NCBI GenBank assembly: GCA_029570205.1
Contig: JAKQSI010000033.1
Location: 6,323-70,322 of the forward strand
Origin: Candidatus Omnitrophota bacterium
GTDB taxonomy: Bacteria; Hinthialibacterota; Hinthialibacteria; Hinthialibacterales; JAKPRU01
Length of the DNA stretch: 64,000 nt
Reading direction: 5' to 3'
The translations under genes were made by a program, and so were the position numbers. Shown in pieces: positions 47,293-55,566 of this stretch (position 1 is its first letter; every line of letters begins with the position of its first letter). The notes below the pieces were generated by a model that searched no databases, had not been told where the DNA came from, and saw only the letters and a program-made list of their open reading frames with translations.

Positions 47293-49874
47293 CCGATACT
47301 TCCCTGCAAGATCAGAGTCCCGGATCTCCTGAGAAATCTCGCCCATCGACAGGCACAGAGGCCTGTCCCACCAGTGGGCCAGGCGTCTCTGCCCGGCAAG
47401 AAAGGGCCGGAAATGCGGTTTCCCTGTCAAATCACGGGAACCGTCGGTCTGCCGCTCGAAGCATCGACCTGTTCCTGTTGGTCATGGCGGGGATTTGCAT
47501 ACTGACTCTCTTGATCGGCGGAATCGATACGCAATGGGGGCGGATTCATTTCAGAATGCATGATCCGACACCGCTTTTTGTGCCGGTTCTGTTTCTGTAT
47601 TTGTTCCGTTTTTTGTTGATTAACGAGAAGTTTCCATTCGGCATGAACCTGAGCGATGAGGGACAATGGCGCGTTCGAGCGGCCTTGTTCTTTGCGCTCC
47701 TTCCGGTCTTGCGGTACTGGGATGTGCTGGGATTCGCACGAGTCGATTCTTTCTGGTCCGATGATGCTTTCGCTCTGTTTTATCCGCTGCGTGTTCTGCA
47801 TCATCGTGAAGGAGCCTTGTCGGTGATCCAATCGTGGAATCCATACGTGTCCGGCGGGTTTCCGAATGTGTCCGATCTTTCGACAGGATTCCTGTATCCG
47901 CTCAATGTCCTTTTTAGCCTTCTTCCCTACGAAGGCGGCCGGATGCCGTTCCGCGCGTTTGCCGCGCAGACACTCCTGCATCTCAGTCTGGCCGGATGGG
48001 GAACGGCGCTGTTTGCGCGACGGCTTGGGATCCGGCGTGGCGGCGCGTTGTTCGCCGGGATTGTGGTGCTTCTTTCGGGATTCCTGTCGGGACACAAAAT
48101 CCATTCTCCGGCAATCTGCTCATTCGCCTGGCTGCCCCTTCTGCTCTATTATTGGGATATCATTCTGGAACACGGCGTTCTCTGGAGCCGTAACCTTGTC
48201 TGGGCCTGTGTTTTGTTTGCGCTGATTCTATTTGCGGGCGACCTGGAAATGGCTCTCCTGGCAGGATTTCTCGCGGTTGCATGGATGATCTTCTGTAGAG
48301 AGCCTGAGTATCTCCGCAATGCCGTCATTGCGTTCTGTTTGATCGCCATGTTAGGTAGCCTGCTCGCCGGAATTGCCGTTGCGCCCCATATCGAGTACCT
48401 CGACAATGCAGACCGACTTATTCCAAGGTTCGCCTATGTAGCAGGTGGTTCGCTTCCGGTCCGTTTGCTGGCAACCGCGTTCGTGCCTGTGCTGCCGTCG
48501 CTCATAGTGCGGGATTACCGCGAGTTTTGCATCTATCTCGGCGCTTTCACTCCGGTTCTCCTCGGCCTGGCCTGCCTGCTCCGCCTTCGCGGAGCCATGG
48601 CGGGATTGCGATGGTTGCTCGTGATCTCTGTTTTGTTGATGCTGGGTGGAGCAAGCGGACTGTGGCGTGCCATGTATGCTTTCATCCCGCCGATCCGGTG
48701 GATTCATACACCGGCGCATTTCGGCTGGGCATGGTCCCTTACCGGATCGCTCCTGGCCGCTTATGGATTGGAGCGCCTTTCGGATTTGAGCCGGGAAGGT
48801 CGCGCCATGACAAAACGGACGCTGGCCGCCACGTCGGTTCTTTTCGGGATCGTGTGTCTGGTTGGCATTGCTGTGTTTGTGGTCCGAGGCGGAACAGGCT
48901 CCGATTTTTCCATCCCGGATGAGGTGGACCACCTTGCGGCAACCGCCTTCATCCTGGGATTGAATCTCTTGATCCTGTTTTTATGGTACCGGCGGACGAT
49001 TCGACGAAGGTCTTTCATTCTCCTGATTGTCACAGTCGCTGTCCTGGACCTCTCCGGTGATTATCTCGCCTTTGATACGGCCGGTGAGCCGGAAAATGTT
49101 TTGAACAACCAGCCCGCCGTTCTCAGTTGGTTCGAAAAACAAGAGCCGCCGTTCCGCGTATGTTTGAACAAGCAGGCGTTTGAAAACCTCGGTTTCTTTC
49201 GGCCCCTGGAAACTTTGGACGGTTACGGTGTACGCAGGCCCGCATCCATCGCCCGCCTGTCTCAGCATCTCTCTCAGGATCGGCTGTTGGATTTGCTCAA
49301 TGTCAGATGGGTGGTCGGCAAAGCGATGGATGATGCTCTCGGGCCGATCGTTCACCAGAAAGGAGATGCTGTCATTCAGGAAAACCTGGGTGCGCTGCCT
49401 CGCTATCGGGTTGTCTATCAGACAAAATGGGCCACACGGGAACGCCTGTATGAAGCAATCGAATCGTCTGACCCGGAACGGGTGACCGTGATCTCGGAAA
49501 GATACCGGAATATCCTGGAACCTCTGCTGAAAGGAATAAAAGCGCCGAAAAGCTCCCCTGATGCGGAAATCAAAATCCTGCAATATGATCCGAGGCACGA
49601 GGTAAGACTTCAGGTCGGGATGCCCGCCAAAGGCATTCTGATTGCCGCCGAGCCGGACCTGCCGTGCTGGAAAGCAAAGGTGGATGGGAAGCCGGTGACC
49701 ACATTTCCCGCCGATGGCGGTCTGCGCGGCACTGTAGTTCCATCCGGGCGTCATACCGTGGTGTACCAGTACACTCCCAGGGGTCTGTGGATCGGGTTGA
49801 TGCTGACTCTTCTCGGCGGATTTGTTTTGGTAGAGATCTTCCTGAGGACCCGAAGCAGGCCGACTGAACATTGA
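47289..49874 (+). CDS. YfhO-like polytopic membrane protein with repeat-derived N-terminal tail
   Basis: 861 residues, translationally coupled by ATGA to the previous gene. The first 54 residues (from about residue 7) are made of composite-repeat DNA: TGTEACPTSGPGVSARQERA is the B-A junction translated. From about residue 62 the family starts: membrane helices, FWSDDAFALFYPLRVLHH at about 157, VISFQSW-like SWNPYVSGGFPNVSDLSTGF, IRWIHTPAHFGWAWSLTGSL, and a final DLPCWKAKVDGKP with HTVVYQYTPRGLWIGLMLTL. YfhO proteins (PF09586) are implicated in lipoteichoic acid or polysaccharide glycosylation and possess a GT-C fold. With the two upstream genes this makes a putative envelope-glycan assembly. 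Confidence 0.82.
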   Translation: MTDTSLQDQSPGSPEKSRPSTGTEACPTSGPGVSARQERAGNAVSLSNHGNRRSAARSIDLFLLVMAGICILTLLIGGIDTQWGRIHFRMHDPTPLFVPVLFLYLFRFLLINEKFPFGMNLSDEGQWRVRAALFFALLPVLRYWDVLGFARVDSFWSDDAFALFYPLRVLHHREGALSVIQSWNPYVSGGFPNVSDLSTGFLYPLNVLFSLLPYEGGRMPFRAFAAQTLLHLSLAGWGTALFARRLGIRRGGALFAGIVVLLSGFLSGHKIHSPAICSFAWLPLLLYYWDIILEHGVLWSRNLVWACVLFALILFAGDLEMALLAGFLAVAWMIFCREPEYLRNAVIAFCLIAMLGSLLAGIAVAPHIEYLDNADRLIPRFAYVAGGSLPVRLLATAFVPVLPSLIVRDYREFCIYLGAFTPVLLGLACLLRLRGAMAGLRWLLVISVLLMLGGASGLWRAMYAFIPPIRWIHTPAHFGWAWSLTGSLLAAYGLERLSDLSREGRAMTKRTLAATSVLFGIVCLVGIAVFVVRGGTGSDFSIPDEVDHLAATAFILGLNLLILFLWYRRTIRRRSFILLIVTVAVLDLSGDYLAFDTAGEPENVLNNQPAVLSWFEKQEPPFRVCLNKQAFENLGFFRPLETLDGYGVRRPASIARLSQHLSQDRLLDLLNVRWVVGKAMDDALGPIVHQKGDAVIQENLGALPRYRVVYQTKWATRERLYEAIESSDPERVTVISERYRNILEPLLKGIKAPKSSPDAEIKILQYDPRHEVRLQVGMPAKGILIAAEPDLPCWKAKVDGKPVTTFPADGGLRGTVVPSGRHTVVYQYTPRGLWIGLMLTLLGGFVLVEIFLRTRSRPTEH
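47308..47455 (+). repeat. Composite C-B-A-D repeat inside a coding sequence
   Basis: Order is C-like AGTCCCGGATCTCCTGAGAAA, then CTCGCCCATC, hairpin B (GACAGGC-ACAGAG-GCCTGTC) at 47348-47367, hairpin A reversed (GCCAGGC-GTCTCT-GCCCGGC) at 47378-47397, then GGGCCGGAAATGCGGTTTCC and a D-like CAAATCACGGGAACCG. The same order is found intergenically at 52737-52925 and, reversed, at 19142-19625. Confidence 0.8.
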
Positions 49875-49939
49875 CCTGTTTTGCAGAGACGTTATGGTAG
49901 AACTCGAGTGTCCTGTAACGGAAGCGCCTATACAGGGAT

Positions 49940-49985
49940 CGCACTTTCTTCACCCAATCACCGGCTCTGCCGGAGTCGCGTTCGT
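49940..49985 (+). repeat. D module upstream of gcvT
   Basis: GCACTTTCTTCACCCAATCA followed by CCGGCTCTGCCGGAGTCGCG. Matches the D module at 52885-52925 and reversed at 19142-19174. Confidence 0.5.
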
Positions 49986-49996
49986 GAGGCCATCCA

Positions 49997-51103
49997 ATGA
50001 ATCCCGCCTCCCCTCTGCAAACATGCCTTTCCGACCTTCACCGCAACTGCGGCGGGCGAATGGTGGATTTTGCCGGTTGGGAAATGCCGGTGCAATATGA
50101 GTCCATTCAGAAAGAACACATGGCGACACGCAGCAGCGTGGGCATTTTCGATGTCGGGCACATGGGACGGATTTGCATTCTAGGCGAGAAAGCGCTCGAT
50201 TTCGTCAATCGCCTGGTGACACGAAATGTCACTGCGCTCCAGGCGCACCAGGTCGGTTATACCCTGGTCTGCAATACCGAGGGTGGAGTACAGGATGATA
50301 TTCTGGTCTATCGCGGCGAAGGCTCTACTGTCTCCCTGGTAGTCAACGCGAGCAACCGACAGAAGATCCTCCAATGGTTCCAGGAATACAGAGACTCCCA
50401 CGGCGATGACGTTGAGATTCGCGATAACACCCTTGAAACCGGCATGATCGCCGTGCAGGGTCCCGGCGCGGAAATAGTCACCGGCCACATCCTGAGACAG
50501 GACTTGAGTAGAATGGGGTATTACCGTTGGCGCGAGGTCTCTTTGCTGGGTACGCCGGTTTGTGTATCGCGCACGGGATATACCGGCGAGGATGGATTCG
50601 AGTTGAGCGCGCCGCCGGATATGATCCGAAAAATGTGGCTGGCGCTTTTCTCGGCAGGCGCAGAGCCGTGTGGACTGGGAGCGCGCGACATTCTTCGTCT
50701 CGAAATGGGTTACCCCCTCTACGGACACGAATTGACTGAACAAACCAATCCATGGGAAATCGGCCTGGGGCGCGTGATTGACTTGGGCAAGTCCGATTTC
50801 ATCGGCAAAACCGCTCTTCAGGCAATGAAAGAGCGGGGAATTTCGAAGCGACTGACGGGCCTGGTTCTAAAGGAACGCGGCATCCCCCGTGAGGGATACC
50901 CCGTCCTCGCGGGAGATAAACACGTCGGTATCGTGACCAGCGGAGGCTATTCTCTATGCCGGAAAGCCGGAATCGCGCTCGCGCTGGTCGAGGCGGGTTG
51001 TGTGCCGGAAGCCGTCGAGATTCGCGGTCGGGCAATTCCCGCAGCGGTTGAGAAACCCCCATTCATCCCAAGTCGTGTGAAAGCGATCCCAAAACCCAAA
51101 TGA
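49997..51103 (+). CDS. gcvT: Aminomethyltransferase (glycine cleavage T protein)
   Basis: 368 residues. The T-protein transfers the methylene of aminomethyl-lipoyl-GcvH to tetrahydrofolate, releasing ammonia. FAGWEMPVQYESIQKEHMAT near residues 22-41, GIFDVGHMGRICI at about 48-60, GYTLVCNTEGGVQDDILVY with the catalytic aspartate at about 98, and SRTGYTGEDGFELSAPPD at about 194-210 are canonical. The gene for H follows 13 bases after the stop. No P-protein (gcvP) gene lies nearby, so P must be elsewhere. Confidence 0.97.
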   Translation: MNPASPLQTCLSDLHRNCGGRMVDFAGWEMPVQYESIQKEHMATRSSVGIFDVGHMGRICILGEKALDFVNRLVTRNVTALQAHQVGYTLVCNTEGGVQDDILVYRGEGSTVSLVVNASNRQKILQWFQEYRDSHGDDVEIRDNTLETGMIAVQGPGAEIVTGHILRQDLSRMGYYRWREVSLLGTPVCVSRTGYTGEDGFELSAPPDMIRKMWLALFSAGAEPCGLGARDILRLEMGYPLYGHELTEQTNPWEIGLGRVIDLGKSDFIGKTALQAMKERGISKRLTGLVLKERGIPREGYPVLAGDKHVGIVTSGGYSLCRKAGIALALVEAGCVPEAVEIRGRAIPAAVEKPPFIPSRVKAIPKPK

Positions 51104-51116
51104 GGAGATTGATCGA

Positions 51117-51503
51117 ATGAATATCCCGAAAGACCTTTTGTACACCAAAACCCATGAGTGGGTTAGAATCCAGAACGACACCGCCACGGTCGGGATCACG
51201 GATCACGCACAGGAACAACTAACCGACATTGTGTTTGTCGAAACGCCGCAGATCGGGGAAAAGGCTATTCAGAACAAAGAGATCGGCGTCGTAGAATCCT
51301 GCAAGATCGCAGCGGACATTTATTCTCCCCTTTCCGGCGAGGTCATCGCCGCGAATGACCGCCTGGCGGATGAACCTGACCTGCTGAATAAAGACCCATA
51401 CGGGGAAGGGTGGATATTTCAGATCAGGATTTCGGATGAATCCGAAGTGAAATCTCTCCTTAATGCGGAGGATTATCAGGCGTTGATAGAAAAGGAGGCA
51501 TGA
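51117..51503 (+). CDS. gcvH: Glycine cleavage H protein (lipoyl carrier)
   Basis: 128 residues. THEWVRIQNDTATVGITDHA at about residues 12-31, then IGVVESCKIAADIYSPLSGE with the lipoylation lysine K64 (VESCK, where ESVKAA is usual), and the late ADEPDLLNKDPYGEGWIFQI. It carries the aminomethyl group between P, T and L proteins. It starts 14 bases after gcvT, preceded by GAGGAG-like GAGGAGATTG. Confidence 0.97.
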   Translation: MNIPKDLLYTKTHEWVRIQNDTATVGITDHAQEQLTDIVFVETPQIGEKAIQNKEIGVVESCKIAADIYSPLSGEVIAANDRLADEPDLLNKDPYGEGWIFQIRISDESEVKSLLNAEDYQALIEKEA

Positions 51504-51538
51504 GCCGGGACTACTTTCCGGTTCTTGGTCTCTGGTTT

Positions 51539-52618
51539 TTAATTTTCATCGATCGCTGCCAATTCATACGCCCGACTTCCCAGTCCGACCTCCTCGGCGT
51601 ATTGGAGCAGGCGCGAAAAATCGGGGCAATGAAACAACTCGCGGAACGACCGCCCGATGGTTTTTTCGATCAGGTCCACCCCCGCCTGCTCCAGGGCCAC
51701 CGGATCACGGCTCGCCGCCACACCGACAGCGGGAACAATCACATCTTTTTCCTTGTTCGGCGCACAGTCGCATTCCTGTGTGATGTTCATCAGGAAGCTG
51801 AGATAGGCGATCTTGTCTTTCTTGACCCGCGACACACCCAGGGCGTGTTCTACCATCCGCTCCTGCAACGGCGGACCGCTGTTGTCCCAACTGAAAGTCG
51901 CTGCGCCGTACCGGCAGACAACAAGACACTCGCCGCATCCGATGCAGATGTCCTCCTGAATCTCGGCCTTGCGGTTCCTCTGAATAATCGCGTTGGAAGG
52001 ACAATTGGGGATGCACCGAAAATCACCGACACATTTTTTGGGATTGATATGGGGTTTCAGCGCGGCATGTTGGTGGAGCTTGCCTTTTCGACCGGCGCAT
52101 CCCATCCCGAGATTCTTGAGGACACCGCCCAAGCCGGCTGCGCAATGACCGGTCACGTGCGTAATCACCAGCAGCGCATCCGCCGCCACGATCCCCGATG
52201 CAATCCCGACACGCTCCAGATGCCGCCCGTTGATTTCCACCTCCACCTCATCAGCCCCGGCCAGCCCGTCCGCAATCAGGACCGGAATCCCTGTTTCCGC
52301 AAGGCCGAATCCATGCCTGAGAGCCAAATGAACATGGTCAACAGAATTGGACCGCATTCCGACATACAGCGTGTTCGTATCGGTAAAAAACGGCTTGGCT
52401 CCCAGTTTGTGGAGCGGCTCGATGACACGACGCAGGCGAGACGGTCGAATAAACGTCTCATTCCCCTCTTCGCCGAAATGCACCTTCAATCCGACCAGGT
52501 CTTTCTTCCTGACAATGTCGATCAGGCCCGCCGCTTCAAACAGCTTGCCGACTTTCTCTTCAATAATGGACTCCGTATCCTGCGGATGAACGGGTATGAA
52601 ATGGACCAAAGGCGTCAT
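51539..52618 (-). CDS. DUF362 iron-sulfur protein
   Basis: 359 residues from ATG 52618 (AGGAGG upstream). N-terminal DUF362 region with LVGLKVHFGEEGNETFIRP at about residues 41-59, LHKLGAKPFFTDTNTLYVG, and HVTGHCAAGLGGVLKNLGMG at about 155-175. Two ferredoxin-like clusters follow: CVGDFRCIPNCPSNAI at about 203-218 (first motif slightly irregular) and CIGCGECLVVCRYGA at about 230-244. The family is thought to be involved in electron transfer or in Fe-S-dependent anaerobic metabolism, function not settled. It is convergent with gcvH. Confidence 0.88.
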   Translation of the reverse strand: MTPLVHFIPVHPQDTESIIEEKVGKLFEAAGLIDIVRKKDLVGLKVHFGEEGNETFIRPSRLRRVIEPLHKLGAKPFFTDTNTLYVGMRSNSVDHVHLALRHGFGLAETGIPVLIADGLAGADEVEVEINGRHLERVGIASGIVAADALLVITHVTGHCAAGLGGVLKNLGMGCAGRKGKLHQHAALKPHINPKKCVGDFRCIPNCPSNAIIQRNRKAEIQEDICIGCGECLVVCRYGAATFSWDNSGPPLQERMVEHALGVSRVKKDKIAYLSFLMNITQECDCAPNKEKDVIVPAVGVAASRDPVALEQAGVDLIEKTIGRSFRELFHCPDFSRLLQYAEEVGLGSRAYELAAIDEN

Positions 52619-53200
52619 AGAGAAACCTCCTGAATGAATGAGGCGAATTGCCGATTTGTGACCTGCCGAGATTCCTCACTTCGTTCGGAATGACAACATG
52701 AATGGTGGCATTCTCTTTGTTCGAGCAAGCAAGCCTGAGATCGCCACGTCGCCGCCCTTCGCAGACTCCGGGCGGCTCCTCCTAAAAAGCTCGCCCATCG
52801 ACAGGCACAGAGGCCTGTCCCACCAGTAGGCCAGGCGTCTCTGCCTGGCAGAAAAAGCGCCTTGTCCCGTCATCGCGGTTCCGTGAGGTCATGCTTTCTT
52901 GTCCAGTCACCGGCCCCACCGGAGGAATGCTCGGAATGACACATTCCTGGCGTGTCGACCAAAGGGAGAAATCTCTTATATCTGTTCAGAAAGCCTTTCT
53001 TTGAGGCGGCTTAAATCCGATTCTCTCCCCTCATCCATCCTCAAGATCCACGGAAACCAGCCGATAACGATACTGCCACGGAGGGCCTTGTTTAATCCAG
53101 GATGGATGAATGCTATGTGGTCCGATCTGTGGCGCTCCGCATTGATCTGTGACCTCCATTGAGGTCGGTGCCCGAATCGTACCACCGATTGAGGGCTTCA
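52619..53200. other. 582-base gap holding the composite C-B-A-D element
   Basis: From left: a C-family copy reversed (CTTCGTTCGGAATGACAAC near 52679 as its right end; CGCCCTTCGCAGACTCCGG core near 52755), junction CTCCTAAAAAGCTCGCCCAT, hairpin B GACAGGC-ACAGAG-GCCTGTC at about 52799-52818, hairpin A reversed GCCAGGC-GTCTCT-GCCTGGC at about 52830-52850, and a D module near 52900-52925. The remaining bases to 53200 show no gene or strong motif. Confidence 0.7.
52660..52925. repeat. Most complete composite C-B-A-D repeat
   Basis: This copy has all four modules in order and in one orientation. It serves as the reference for the copies at 19142-19625 (reversed, with amplified A-A-B), 32696-32830 (D before B-A), 38689-38772 (A and B only) and 47308-47455 (in-frame). 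Confidence 0.75.
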
Positions 53201-54433
53201 ATGGCCGACCCGATTACCTCCCTCGAAACGCTTCTCGCCCAGCAACGTTCCATTACGTTCGAATCCAATCGTACCTCAAGCAATCCGCAGAACACCTCCA
53301 CGCGCCTGCGCTGGGATGCCGATGCTCAATCCTCGCCGGCAGTCCGGAGCGACCGGCTGGAGATCAGCCAGGATGCGGTGGCGGCCTCTCAAAATGCACC
53401 CAACGAGTCCGTGATGGTTCTCGGGAGCCATGAGATGGTGGAGATGGAACAGAATTTCCTGGATTCCCTGACCACCGAAGCAGCGGAATGGGCAAAAAGC
53501 CAGGGATTCAAGATGCGACGGACTGTCTCTGTTACCGCACAGATGACCCAGAATCAGGGCGGCCCGGTATCTTTGTTTACGAGATCGGGAGATATCAACG
53601 AAGATGCGCTCGAAGAACTGGAAAAATCGGGTGATCCGACCGTGCGGGAATACCTGGCGCTGATCCGCGCGCTGTCCAGAGACAAAGATTCAGTAGACAC
53701 CTTTCTGAAAATGATCGAGCAGTTCCAGTCGGCGGGAACGGGGGATGTAAGCACGATGGAGGAGATGGCTGACCAGGCATCTATTTCCGAGGGAACCGGC
53801 TTTACGATGCAGTCCCTGAGTTTCTCCGCGTCGATTGAATTCAAAATCGATGTCAACATTGAAGTGGAACTGAACGGGGAAATGATCTCCATGGAGGAGT
53901 TCCAGCAGCAAATCGCCGGGATGGGAGGAATGTCCGATCCGATTGTGTTCGATCTGGACGGCGATGGGATTGAGCTCACCTCCGCACAAAACGGAGTGCA
54001 ATTCGATATCACCGGCGACGGGACGAGGGAACGGACAGCTTTCGCAACCGGCAATGATGCGTTCCTGGCATTGGATAAGAACGGAAACGGACGAATTGAC
54101 AACGGACGCGAGCTGTTCGGGGATCAGAACGGCGCAAAGAACGGCATGGAAGAACTGGCCAAGTACGACACTAACGGGGACAACCGGATCGACGAGTATG
54201 ACGCAATCTATGACAGCCTGGCTCTGTTCAGTGACAGCAATGCGAACGGCGTATCGGAAGCGGGCGAGCTGCGTTCGCTTCGGGAAGCGGGAATTGCCTC
54301 GATCAACCTTGCCTATCGGAATGTCGATCAGACACTTTCCAGCGGAAATCGTGTGGCGCAGTTGGCCTCGTTCAGCACGTTCGACGGTCGAAAAGGAACG
54401 GTGGCCGATGCGCTGTTGAACTACGTTGCCTGA
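53201..54433 (+). CDS. EF-hand calcium-binding protein of unknown function
   Basis: 410 residues from ATG 53201. There is no signal peptide or membrane helix. Residues 1-240 are polar, with a helical centre. Then come four EF-hand-like loops: DLDGDG at 251-256, DKNGNGRIDNGRELF at 292-306, DTNGDNRIDEYD at 323-334 and DSNANGVSEAGE at 345-356. The C-terminus is beta-rich. The DPIVFDLDGDGIELTS and DNAFLALDKNGNGRID-type blocks occur in large RTX/adhesin-like proteins in Deltaproteobacteria and candidate phyla, where the block is usually the C-terminal part. Here the protein is short and without a leader, so secretion would be non-classical or it is cytoplasmic. Confidence 0.7.
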   Translation: MADPITSLETLLAQQRSITFESNRTSSNPQNTSTRLRWDADAQSSPAVRSDRLEISQDAVAASQNAPNESVMVLGSHEMVEMEQNFLDSLTTEAAEWAKSQGFKMRRTVSVTAQMTQNQGGPVSLFTRSGDINEDALEELEKSGDPTVREYLALIRALSRDKDSVDTFLKMIEQFQSAGTGDVSTMEEMADQASISEGTGFTMQSLSFSASIEFKIDVNIEVELNGEMISMEEFQQQIAGMGGMSDPIVFDLDGDGIELTSAQNGVQFDITGDGTRERTAFATGNDAFLALDKNGNGRIDNGRELFGDQNGAKNGMEELAKYDTNGDNRIDEYDAIYDSLALFSDSNANGVSEAGELRSLREAGIASINLAYRNVDQTLSSGNRVAQLASFSTFDGRKGTVADALLNYVA

Positions 54434-54513
54434 ATATCGGGAGGCCAAAAATCCCTGTTCGATGTGGGTTGTGGGACGCCGGCCGGAGTTCGATACAGAT
54501 TCAGCCGTGCGAA

Positions 54514-54555
54514 TTCAGCCCCGTGGTGGGAACGGATGCCAACCACGGGGCTGAA
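54514..54555. terminator. Perfect 14-bp inverted repeat after the EF-hand gene
   Basis: TTCAGCCCCGTGGT at 54514-54527 and ACCACGGGGCTGAA at 54542-54555, with a 14-base loop. The plus strand after it reads CTTTGCGCAG, not a clean T-run, so it may be a terminator for the EF-hand gene or a protein-binding palindrome. Confidence 0.6.
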
Positions 54556-54587
54556 CTTTGCGCAGAAAGAATGAAGGCTGAAAAATG

Positions 54588-54630
54588 TAAGATGAAGAGT
54601 ATAAGATGAAGAATGCAAGATGAGAGAATG
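54588..54630. repeat. Three imperfect 14-bp tandem copies
   Basis: TAAGATGAAGAGTA, TAAGATGAAGAATG and CAAGATGAGAGAATG follow head to tail just upstream of the MBL-fold gene start at 54644. Confidence 0.7.
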
Positions 54631-54643
54631 GGAGGATTTTGAT

Positions 54644-55486
54644 ATGAATACCAACCTGCGAATCACCTGCCTTGTCGATGATTGCGCGCATCAAATGGGA
54701 TTGCTTGCAGAGCATGGTCTTTCCTTCCTGGTTGAGATGGGGGGATCGCGGTTTCTGTTGGACACGGGCAGCACGGATGTCCTGCTGCGGAATACCGAAA
54801 CAATGTCGGTTAATCTTGCCGGTCTGAACGGAGTGATTCTGAGCCACGGGCATTACGATCACACCGGCGGTTTACCGGGTTTGCTTCGCAAAATCGGCCC
54901 CACACGGGTGTATTGTCACCCCGATGCGTGCAAAGAGAAGTTGGTGGTCCGAGAAGGAAGCAAGAAAGAAATCTACGCGGGACCGAACTGGAAAAAGGAT
55001 GAAATGATTTCGCTGGGAGCCGAGTTTGAATGCTCGTGCGAACCACGCGCCATTGCACCGGGAATGCGAATCAGCGGCCAGATTCCTCGCGTTCATCCCG
55101 AAGAGCCGGTTCCGGGGGTGTTTCAGCGTCGGACGAAGGTTGGGCTGGAACAGGACGATCTACCGGACGATCAGTGCCTTGTTCTGCATACCGACAAGGG
55201 ACTGGTGGTTGTCCTGGGGTGTACCCATGCGGGGATCATCAACACCCTGGATTACATTGACAAGTTGAGCGGCGGTCAACCGATTCGGGCGATGGTCGGC
55301 GGGCTTCACCTTGTGGATGCCAAGCCCGAACGGATTCGGCGGACAATCGAGCATCTCAAGAAGCGCAATATGGAGATGATCGGCCTATGCCACTGCTCCG
55401 GGTTGGATGCGTTCTGTGCCATGCGACAGGCATTCCCGGAACAAGTGCAATATGTTCCCACGGGAACCGTCCTGAATTTCGATTGA
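54644..55486 (+). CDS. Metallo-beta-lactamase-fold hydrolase of the DHPP-synthase-like group
   Basis: 280 residues from ATG 54644 (GGAGG 8 bases upstream). Metal ligands: LSHGHYDHTGGLPGLL at about residues 66-81 (HxHxDH), GCTHAGIINTLDYI at about 192-205, and a distal GGLHLVDA at about 226. This resembles the archaeal and bacterial group described around 7,8-dihydropterin-6-methyl-4-(beta-D-ribofuranosyl)-aminobenzene-5'-phosphate synthase, whose real substrates are diverse. No pterin gene is nearby. Confidence 0.85.
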   Translation: MNTNLRITCLVDDCAHQMGLLAEHGLSFLVEMGGSRFLLDTGSTDVLLRNTETMSVNLAGLNGVILSHGHYDHTGGLPGLLRKIGPTRVYCHPDACKEKLVVREGSKKEIYAGPNWKKDEMISLGAEFECSCEPRAIAPGMRISGQIPRVHPEEPVPGVFQRRTKVGLEQDDLPDDQCLVLHTDKGLVVVLGCTHAGIINTLDYIDKLSGGQPIRAMVGGLHLVDAKPERIRRTIEHLKKRNMEMIGLCHCSGLDAFCAMRQAFPEQVQYVPTGTVLNFD

Positions 55487-55566
55487 TCCGGGTCAGGGCA
55501 GGTAGACACTCGGCAACCTCGCGCCTATCCTGTTCCGATGTGATTTCTATGGAAGGATCAAAGGAA

